Shown one piece after another: positions 14,644 through 20,524 of a stretch of DNA of 22,853 bases. The translations under genes and the position numbers were made by a program. The stretch lies in NCBI GenBank assembly GCA_958448395.1, contig CAUDDP010000032.1, positions 1 to 22,853 on the forward strand, given 5' to 3'. The notes under the pieces are model-generated. The model was given only the letters and a program-made list of their open reading frames with translations, was not told the DNA's origin and did no database searches. The DNA comes from an uncultured Oscillospiraceae bacterium (GTDB taxonomy: Bacteria; Bacillota; Clostridia; Oscillospirales; Ruminococcaceae). Positions within the stretch are counted from its first letter, which is position 1, and each line of letters opens with the position of its first letter.

Positions 14644-15729
14644 ATGCAATGGAAAACCATACTCTGCGGTCTACTCTGCGGAACACTGCTCTGCGGCTGT
14701 ACACCTGCCACACAAAGGACAGATACCAAACCATCTGAAAAGCTGGAACTGGTCACCACGCTTTTCTGTTATTATGATTTCGCCCGTGCCGTATTACAAA
14801 ATACGGATACGATTTCCGTTCAGCTGCTACTCTCCCCCGGTATGGAGAGCCATTCTTTTGAACCAGCCCCCTCTGATATTCTTGCGATTCAGAATGCTGA
14901 TATTTTTTTATACAACGGCGGTCATATGGAACACTGGGTTTCGGAGGTGTTGGAAGCCGATGAACAATCCCATCCCGACCGCATGATCCGCTGCATGATG
15001 GACTTTGCACCACTGCTGGAGGAAACAGAACTGGTGGGCAGTGAACAGGAACATGGACATAATCATGACCACGAACAGGAGGCATGGAATATACAGGAAG
15101 AAGACGGACACGAAATGCACGATGACCATGACCACGAAGAACCAGAAGAGATAGAAACCTGCACCGACCCTTCTCACAATCACAGCCATGCAGACGGAGA
15201 AAGCAGCGTGGAATATGATGAACATATTTGGACATCCCCAGTAATTGCAAAAGATCTGTTATATGTGGTCTGCAATGTCATCTGTGAGGCAGATCCTACC
15301 CATGCAACGATTTACCGTCAAAATGCGGATGCCTATGCTGCGAAACTGGAAACACTGCATCAAGACTTTTCTGCATATTTTTCACAGCCAGAACATCAAA
15401 TACTGTTATTTGCGGACAAGTTTCCATTGCAATATTTTGCAAACACCTACGGATTACACTGCTATGCTGCTTTTTCCGGATGCAGTTCCGATACAGAACC
15501 AAGTGTGGCAACGATCTCACACCTGATGGAACTGACAGAAGAACATCACTTGTCAAAAGTCTATTACTTTGAAGTCAGCAGTCCGTCCGTTGCCAAAGTC
15601 ATTGGAGAACAGACTGGAGCCGTTCCAACGATTTTTCAATCCTGTCACACTGTCACACAAACGGACTTTGACAACGGCGAAACCTATGTCAGTCTGATGC
15701 AACGAAATTTGCAGGCACTGCAAAGCTAA
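14644..15729 (+). CDS. znuA: Zinc ABC transporter substrate-binding lipoprotein (ZnuA/AdcA type)
   Basis: A 361-residue cluster A-I metal-binding protein. Residues 1-19 are a lipoprotein signal with lipobox LCGC (Cys19). Putative ligands are His70 (MESHSFEP), His194 (DEHIWTSP) and Glu310 (YYFEVSSPS). Between the first two lies a large acidic His-rich loop, residues about 135-185, with eleven histidines; such loops are typical of zinc rather than manganese binders. The third ligand site reads FADKFPLQYFANTYGL, where most relatives have His-x-Ala-Phe; here Asp258 stands nearby instead. The downstream AAFSGCSSDTEPS block suggests a Clostridia subgroup. GGAGAG precedes the ATG at 14644; earlier in-frame ATG codons fall within the operator. 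The ATPase and permease genes follow at once. Confidence 0.92.
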   Translation: MQWKTILCGLLCGTLLCGCTPATQRTDTKPSEKLELVTTLFCYYDFARAVLQNTDTISVQLLLSPGMESHSFEPAPSDILAIQNADIFLYNGGHMEHWVSEVLEADEQSHPDRMIRCMMDFAPLLEETELVGSEQEHGHNHDHEQEAWNIQEEDGHEMHDDHDHEEPEEIETCTDPSHNHSHADGESSVEYDEHIWTSPVIAKDLLYVVCNVICEADPTHATIYRQNADAYAAKLETLHQDFSAYFSQPEHQILLFADKFPLQYFANTYGLHCYAAFSGCSSDTEPSVATISHLMELTEEHHLSKVYYFEVSSPSVAKVIGEQTGAVPTIFQSCHTVTQTDFDNGETYVSLMQRNLQALQS

Positions 15730-15758
15730 ATGACATACAAGAAAGGAATCTCTCTGCT

Positions 15759-16445
15759 ATGGAAACATCTGCATTACAATTTTCCCATGTCACACTGGGC
15801 TATGAAAATATTGTTACGACATCTGACTTGAACCTAACCATTTCTGAAGGTGACTATCTCTGTATCATCGGCGAAAATGGTTCTGGGAAAAGCACCTTTG
15901 TCAAAAATATGCTGGGGCTGCTGCGTCCACTCAAGGGCGAAATCCAACTAACCGGAAACTGGAAACGCAGTGACATTGGCTATTTGCCGCAACAAACACC
16001 TGCACAGCGGGATTTCCCAGCAAGCGTAAGGGAAATTGTCCGCTCCGGGTTTCTCAACCAGATACGACACAGACCATTCTTTACAGCAGCCGAAAAAACC
16101 GCTGCACAGCAGGCAATGGAAAAGCTCGGTATCACCACGCTGCAAACACGCTGCTATCGGGAATTATCCGGCGGGCAGCAGCAGCGTGTTCTGCTGGCAC
16201 GGGCACTCTGTGCCGCACAAAAGCTGCTCATCCTAGATGAACCCACCACAGGTCTTGATCCTGTTGCTGCGGAAGAACTCTATCAGGTGCTGCAAACATT
16301 GAACCGTACAGAACAAATCACCATTATCATGGTAACGCACGATGTAGAACGTGCAGCATACTATGCCAAGCATATCCTACATCTGAAACAAAAAACCTAT
16401 ACCTATGACACAGCGGCAGCCTACCGCAGCCATCAAAAATCTTAA
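15759..16445 (+). CDS. znuC: Zinc ABC transporter ATP-binding protein (ZnuC type)
   Basis: A 228-residue ABC ATPase that drives metal import. Walker A is GENGSGKST (39-47), the Q-loop is at about Gln78, the signature LSGGQ is at 136-140, Walker B is LLILDEP (157-162) and the H-loop is His194 (VTHD). The sequence FPASVREIVRSGF after the Q-loop is typical of the ZnuC/MntB group. AAAGGA lies 12 nt before the ATG, a rather long spacing. It is 29 nt after the lipoprotein gene and 18 nt before the permease start. Confidence 0.95.
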   Translation: METSALQFSHVTLGYENIVTTSDLNLTISEGDYLCIIGENGSGKSTFVKNMLGLLRPLKGEIQLTGNWKRSDIGYLPQQTPAQRDFPASVREIVRSGFLNQIRHRPFFTAAEKTAAQQAMEKLGITTLQTRCYRELSGGQQQRVLLARALCAAQKLLILDEPTTGLDPVAAEELYQVLQTLNRTEQITIIMVTHDVERAAYYAKHILHLKQKTYTYDTAAAYRSHQKS

Positions 16446-16463
16446 ACAATGGAGGATTCCAAC

Positions 16464-17318
16464 ATGGATTTTATCGTCGATATGCTTTCCTTTTCTTTTA
16501 TCCGGCGTGCTCTGCTAGTCGGCATTTTTGTGTCGCTCTGTGCGGCTCTGTTGGGAGTCAGTCTGGTATTAAAACGCTTTTCCATGATTGGAGACGGCTT
16601 GTCACACGTTTCCTTTGGTGCACTCTCTATAGCACTGGCGTTTGGCTGGGCTCCGCTGCAATTCTCCATTCCTGTCGTGGCAGTGGCTGCCTTTTTCCTA
16701 CTGCGAATTACAGAACAGGCAAACATCAAGAGTGATGCCGCAATTGCGGTTGTCTCTGCCGCTTCTCTTGCGATTGGCATCATTGTCACCTCCCTCAAAA
16801 CCGGCATCAATACCGATGTTGCAAGCTATATGTTCGGCAGCATTTTGGCAATTGGCAAAGAAGATGTCTGGGTGAGTCTGATTTTATCCATTACCGTTCT
16901 GGGCATGTTTGCATTCTGCTATCATCGGATTTTTGCCATTACCTTTGATGAGAACTTCGCACAGGCAACCGGTGTTTCTGTTTCGTTTTATAATACCCTA
17001 ATCGCCATTTTAACAGCGATTACTGTGGTACTCGGTATGCGAATGATGGGAGCACTGCTCATCAGCAGCCTGATTATTTTCCCTGCTCTCTCTTCCATGC
17101 GGCTGTTCAAGCGATTTTCGCTGGTAGTGCTCTGTGCAGCAATCCTTTCCATCGTTTGTTTCTGTACCGGCATAGCAGGTTCCTATCAATTTGACACACC
17201 AGTTGGGGCAAGTGTTGTCGTTGCCAATCTGGTGGTATTTCTGCTGTTCAGCCTGATTCAAAAAATACGAGAGTATGCCGGAAAGAAAAAGGTGCAGGAA
17301 ACGGCTGGGAAAAAGTAA
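16464..17318 (+). CDS. znuB: Zinc ABC transporter permease (ZnuB type)
   Basis: A 284-residue polytopic membrane subunit of the ABC-3 family with eight or nine hydrophobic segments. The family blocks MIGDGLSHVSFGALSIALAFG and MRMMGALLISSLIIFPALSS are present. The ATG at 16464 is preferred because GGAGG lies 8 nt upstream; the in-frame ATG at 16449 overlaps that site. The tail is lysine-rich. With the lipoprotein and ATPase it makes a complete importer; the metal is taken as zinc from the His-rich lipoprotein. No clear terminator follows; a small TCATAA/TTATGA hairpin lies at about 17334-17352, without a T-run. Confidence 0.93.
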   Translation: MDFIVDMLSFSFIRRALLVGIFVSLCAALLGVSLVLKRFSMIGDGLSHVSFGALSIALAFGWAPLQFSIPVVAVAAFFLLRITEQANIKSDAAIAVVSAASLAIGIIVTSLKTGINTDVASYMFGSILAIGKEDVWVSLILSITVLGMFAFCYHRIFAITFDENFAQATGVSVSFYNTLIAILTAITVVLGMRMMGALLISSLIIFPALSSMRLFKRFSLVVLCAAILSIVCFCTGIAGSYQFDTPVGASVVVANLVVFLLFSLIQKIREYAGKKKVQETAGKK

Positions 17319-17365
17319 TCTTCTTCGATATTCTCATAAAACCGCCTTATGAATTAGGGTCACGC

Positions 17366-17413
17366 AAATCTATTTTTGTATTTTCCCTTACAGATAACGC
17401 TCTCACCTCCGCC
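17366..17413. repeat. Short dispersed repeat, copy C
   Basis: AAATCTATTTTTGTATTTTC, then CCTTACAGATAACGCTCTCACC and TCCGCC. It matches copies B and D along its length and copy A in the second half, in the same orientation. Confidence 0.72.
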
Positions 17414-17487
17414 GGCAGATTCGCTTCGCTCTCTGCCTGTGTCCGCTGTCCGCCGTTATATGTTGTACAAACTTGCAGTCTTGTTTC

Positions 17488-17657
17488 TCTAAATTTCTGT
17501 ATCCTGTATCGTTTTGTTATTTTAGAAGGCGGACAGCGACAGCTTGTTCCTCATTCCATTACCAAAACTCTAATTGCAGCGTTTTGCAGGGGACAGCTTG
17601 TCCCCTGCACCCCTCCGCCAAGCTGAATCAGCTTGACCATAGTCGCCATTCGGCGGA
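17488..17657. repeat. Structured dispersed repeat, copy 2 (~170 bp)
   Basis: This is homologous to 4-171. The central hairpin (17586-17608) is identical in both copies: arms GCAGGGGACA and TGTCCCCTGC. The following small hairpin is AAGCTGA-A-TCAGCTT here and AAGCTG-AGC-CAGCTT in copy 1, so the pairing is kept although the centre has changed. This copy also has an outer pair CTCCGCC (17613-17619) with GGCGGAG (17652-17658), which is broken in copy 1. Confidence 0.85.
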
Positions 17658-17712
17658 GCAATCCACTCCATAATTTGAAAATTTATTTACGTGGGATTAG
17701 AACTGCTTTTTC

Positions 17713-17741
17713 TTGCAATTTTTCCACATTTATGGTATACT
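17713..17741 (+). promoter_or_regulatory. SigA promoter of the CLC-asparaginase operon
   Basis: TTGCAA, 17 bp, TATACT, 35 bp before the ATG. The implied leader is under 30 nt, too short to hold a riboswitch. Confidence 0.82.
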
Positions 17742-17776
17742 GCAAAAGAAGATTTTCAATAGAAAAGAGGCATTCT

Positions 17777-19015
17777 ATGCAACCACCAAAATCATTTCCC
17801 CTATTTCCCACTCTATTACTCTGCCTGCTTTCAGCTATAACTGGCTGCATCACAGGTGCCATCACCGCTGGATTCGGTCGTGTTTTACTCTGGATTGGAA
17901 CGGTTCGCACAGCACATCTGCTCTGGTTTCTGCCATTTCTGCCCCTTATCGGCGTGCTGATCGTCTGGATTTACCAGAAATACGGCAAGGAAAGCAGTCA
18001 AGGCATGAGCCTGATTTTTGACGCTGCCAACGGCAATGCTGACCGCATTCCGCTACGACTGATTCCCCTGCTCATCGCCAGTACTTGGCTCACCCATCTC
18101 TGCGGCGGCAGTGCCGGTCGGGAAGGCGTTGCTGTACAACTTGGTGCAACCGTCGCACATTGTACTGGCAGCCGGATTCCTGTTTTCCAACAGATACCAG
18201 ATGCCGTCCGAATCCTCACCATTGCCGGCATGGCTGCGGGGTTCAGCGGATTATTTCATGCACCACTTGCAGCCGTCTGCTTTGCATTGGAAGTTTTAGC
18301 GGTTGGTAAACTGGAGTATCGTGCCCTCCTGCCAGCGGCTCTCTCTGCTGTGACCGCCTATTTCGTTTCCACTGCACTGGAATTGGAGACCTTTCAGGTT
18401 GTCCTGCCAGAAGCGACCATTTCGCCGCTCTCATTTCGAATGTTACTGCTCGGCGTAGCTGCCGGATTAACCGGCGGATTGTTTACTTTTTTGCTGCGAT
18501 TCGGTAAGAAACAGGCAGTAAAATGGCTGCCAAATCCCCTCATTCGGATCGCCATCTGTGGTACCCTGCTAGCGATTCTCCTCTACATATGCGGAAAAGG
18601 ACGATATGCCGGACTGGGTACGAATCTAATTTCGCTGGCTTGCAATGGTGAGACAGTATATTATTTTGACTTTTTGTGTAAGCTACTCTTAACGGTTGTA
18701 ACCCTTTCCATCGGCTTTCAGGGCGGAGAAGTAACCCCATTATTTGCCATCGGTGCTTGTCTGGGGGCTGTCCTCGCCCCCTGTCTGGGCATTCCAACCG
18801 TGCTGGCAGCCGCTCTCTGCTATGCTGCCGTTTTCGGCAGTGCGTCCAATACACTGCTCGCACCAATTTGCATTGGCACAGAAGTTTTCGGATTTTCCTA
18901 TTTCCCCTATTTCGCTGTAGTGTGTACCATTGCAAGACTTTGTAATGGTAACCGATCCATGTATGGCAAACAAACCCTATCCCCATTGTTTTTAACTGGA
19001 AAGGAACGTATATGA
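17777..19015 (+). CDS. CLC family transporter, probably fluoride/proton antiporter (CLC-F type)
   Basis: A 412-residue polytopic CLC protein. The gating glutamate is Glu116 in GGSAGREGVAVQLGA. The usual chloride-selectivity motif GSGIP is absent; its place is taken by SSQGMSLIFDAANG with Met77. The second filter segment reads GFQGGEVTPLF (Val319, Thr320) instead of the GxFxP form. From memory, the characterised Enterococcus fluoride exporter has Met79, Glu118, Val319 and Thr320 at these points, so the fluoride clade fits well. AGAGG precedes the ATG at 17777; an upstream in-frame start at 17633 lies before the promoter. The stop codon overlaps the next gene's start (ATGA), so the two are translationally coupled. 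A chloride transporter remains possible. Confidence 0.88.
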   Translation: MQPPKSFPLFPTLLLCLLSAITGCITGAITAGFGRVLLWIGTVRTAHLLWFLPFLPLIGVLIVWIYQKYGKESSQGMSLIFDAANGNADRIPLRLIPLLIASTWLTHLCGGSAGREGVAVQLGATVAHCTGSRIPVFQQIPDAVRILTIAGMAAGFSGLFHAPLAAVCFALEVLAVGKLEYRALLPAALSAVTAYFVSTALELETFQVVLPEATISPLSFRMLLLGVAAGLTGGLFTFLLRFGKKQAVKWLPNPLIRIAICGTLLAILLYICGKGRYAGLGTNLISLACNGETVYYFDFLCKLLLTVVTLSIGFQGGEVTPLFAIGACLGAVLAPCLGIPTVLAAALCYAAVFGSASNTLLAPICIGTEVFGFSYFPYFAVVCTIARLCNGNRSMYGKQTLSPLFLTGKERI

Positions 19016-19986
19016 AACTGGGTATTATTTTTACAGGCGGTACAATCGGCAGTCAACTGGCAGCAGACGGCTATCTTTCCCTATCAGAACAAACCAACTA
19101 TCTGCTCTTACAGGGTGCAAAAGCACGTGGCTTCCTCAAAGGGATCACCGTCATGCCATCTGAACCGCTGCATCTCTTCAGTGAACAGATGACTGGCAAA
19201 TCGCTTTCCCTACTGGTAAACCATGTGCGGCAGCGTATCTTGACAGAAGACTGTGACGGCTGGATTCTGCTGCATGGTTCCGACACACTTGCCTATACAG
19301 CAGCCGTATTGGGGTATGCACTGGGAACAGAACTACCCCCGTTGGTACTGGTGGCAAGCAATGAACCACTCACCAATCCCGCTGCAAACGGTTGGAACAA
19401 CTTCGCTTATGCCATTCGTTTTTTGCAGGAACAGGCGAAAACAGGGGTATTCGTCAGTCACTGTAACTTGGACAGGATGCCTGTGATCCATGAGGCAACC
19501 CGACTACTCCAGCAGTTACCGGGCAGCGGTGATCTTTACAGCTTCTGTAATACTGTCTATGGCATTTATGATACGGCAGGACAGTTTCAACAGCGGATGA
19601 CACGGGTGCACCGTAAACCAATGTTACCACTCAACCAACCATTCCAACTGCTGCAACCTGCACCGCTGCTGCAACTAACTGCGGCGGTCGGCAATCCATT
19701 GCCCGATATTCCAACTGACATAAAAGCAATTCTTTATCAGTGCTACCACTCCGGAACGGTCTGCACAGATTCCATTTTTCTTTCTCTGGCAAATACCGCC
19801 GCAAAACGGCAAATTCCATTCTTTTTGACAGGCTGTCGTTCCGATCAAATAGATTATGATACGAAAAAGCAATGGGAAACTCTATGGGTGAAACCACTGT
19901 ACGATATTGCCCCCATTGCTGCCTACTGTCAGCTTTGGATTGCTGTTTCCAATGGATTGTCCATAGAAACCTGTTTCCCAAGCTAA
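19012..19986 (+). CDS. Asparaginase/glutaminase family protein, divergent
   Basis: A 324-residue protein of the type I/II L-asparaginase fold, whose members release ammonia from asparagine or glutamine. The N-terminal nucleophile motif FTGGTIGS (Thr11) is intact, and the second motif is LLHGSDTLAYTA, with Ser90 where most have Thr, and Asp91. The catalytic Lys expected about 70 residues later, in a xRxxKxH block, seems missing: the region reads CNLDRMPVIHEATR with His160 near that spot. The C-terminal domain is poorly conserved. The ATG overlaps the CLC stop codon by 4 bp. The protein may be a weak or altered amidohydrolase, or a non-catalytic homologue. No terminator follows, only short repeat copy D. 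Confidence 0.8.
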   Translation: MKLGIIFTGGTIGSQLAADGYLSLSEQTNYLLLQGAKARGFLKGITVMPSEPLHLFSEQMTGKSLSLLVNHVRQRILTEDCDGWILLHGSDTLAYTAAVLGYALGTELPPLVLVASNEPLTNPAANGWNNFAYAIRFLQEQAKTGVFVSHCNLDRMPVIHEATRLLQQLPGSGDLYSFCNTVYGIYDTAGQFQQRMTRVHRKPMLPLNQPFQLLQPAPLLQLTAAVGNPLPDIPTDIKAILYQCYHSGTVCTDSIFLSLANTAAKRQIPFFLTGCRSDQIDYDTKKQWETLWVKPLYDIAPIAAYCQLWIAVSNGLSIETCFPS

Positions 19987-19991
19987 CACGG

Positions 19992-20040
19992 AAATCCATT
20001 TTTGTATGTTCTCTCATGGATACCGTTCTCATCTGCGACG
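19992..20040. repeat. Short dispersed repeat, copy D
   Basis: AAATCCATTTTTGTATGTTC, then TCTCATGGATACCGTTCTCATC. It starts 6 bp after the asparaginase stop codon and ends just before the next promoter, in the same orientation as copies A to C. Confidence 0.75.
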
Positions 20041-20053
20041 TGCAATCGTTTCC

Positions 20054-20082
20054 TTGTCTTTTTCCGTTTCTTGTGCTATAAT
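20054..20082 (+). promoter_or_regulatory. SigA promoter of the small unknown gene
   Basis: TTGTCT, 17 bp, TATAAT, 53 bp before the ATG. Confidence 0.82.
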
Positions 20083-20135
20083 AGAACCATACTCGATAAA
20101 ATGCAATTTATTTTTTAGAAAGAAGGTCTTTTTCT

Positions 20136-20435
20136 ATGGAACCGATATGGGAAAAAATGGGGTTGAAAACAGAACCCCAAATGTGGCAGGCAAATGATTT
20201 ACTGCAATGTATGCGACAGCACCGACAGGATGGTGTTCTCATCTACTTTTTCTATCAGGACGCTGCCTATGAAGCGGGCGTACGGCTGGAGAACGGCAAG
20301 GTTGTCTTTTTCTTAAACGATGATGTTTATCCGTCCATGCTCGCATTTTGCAGCAGTGCCAACATCGAAGGGATATTACTTTCAGATCTGACAGATCCGA
20401 TTGCTGTCTTCTCTATCAACGGACAACCTCTATGA
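20136..20435 (+). CDS. Small protein of unknown function
   Basis: A 99-residue soluble protein I do not recognise. It is rich in aromatic and acidic residues: a helical-looking opening with WEKMG and WQANDLLQCMRQHRQDG, then alternating hydrophobic strands (VLIYFFYQ, KVVFFLND, EGILLSDL, IAVFSING). There is no signal peptide, membrane segment or metal motif. The gene looks real: AGAAGG lies 9 nt before the ATG, a consensus promoter precedes it and a strong terminator follows, so it is monocistronic. Confidence 0.75.
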   Translation: MEPIWEKMGLKTEPQMWQANDLLQCMRQHRQDGVLIYFFYQDAAYEAGVRLENGKVVFFLNDDVYPSMLAFCSSANIEGILLSDLTDPIAVFSINGQPL

Positions 20436-20454
20436 AAATAATAACCATTTATGA

Positions 20455-20489
20455 AAAGCGGCTTGCCAAATTTGGTAAGCCGCTTTTTG
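20455..20489 (+). terminator. Rho-independent terminator of the small unknown gene, possibly bidirectional
   Basis: AAAAGCGGCTTGCCAAA and TTTGGTAAGCCGCTTTTT pair almost perfectly (one G-T), with T5 at the end. On the minus strand a TTTTC run follows the same stem, so it may also end the convergent LRR gene. Confidence 0.92.
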
Positions 20490-20524
20490 TTTGATGTAAT
20501 AGAAAATATTCTGATGTTAAATGA

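Larger units (their letters stand above)
17319..17776. other. Gene-free stretch of 458 bp
   Basis: I see no gene here. It holds, in order, a small hairpin without a T-run, short dispersed repeat copy C, about 70 bp of unassigned sequence with Cys/Pro-coding-like but frame-broken content, structured repeat copy 2, and the promoter of the CLC gene. There is no fluoride riboswitch motif that I can recognise. Confidence 0.6.

Noticed and set aside
17640..17776. Fluoride riboswitch before the CLC gene
   Set aside because: I looked for the crcB motif because of the fluoride-clade residues. The promoter leaves under 30 nt of leader, and no match is visible upstream.
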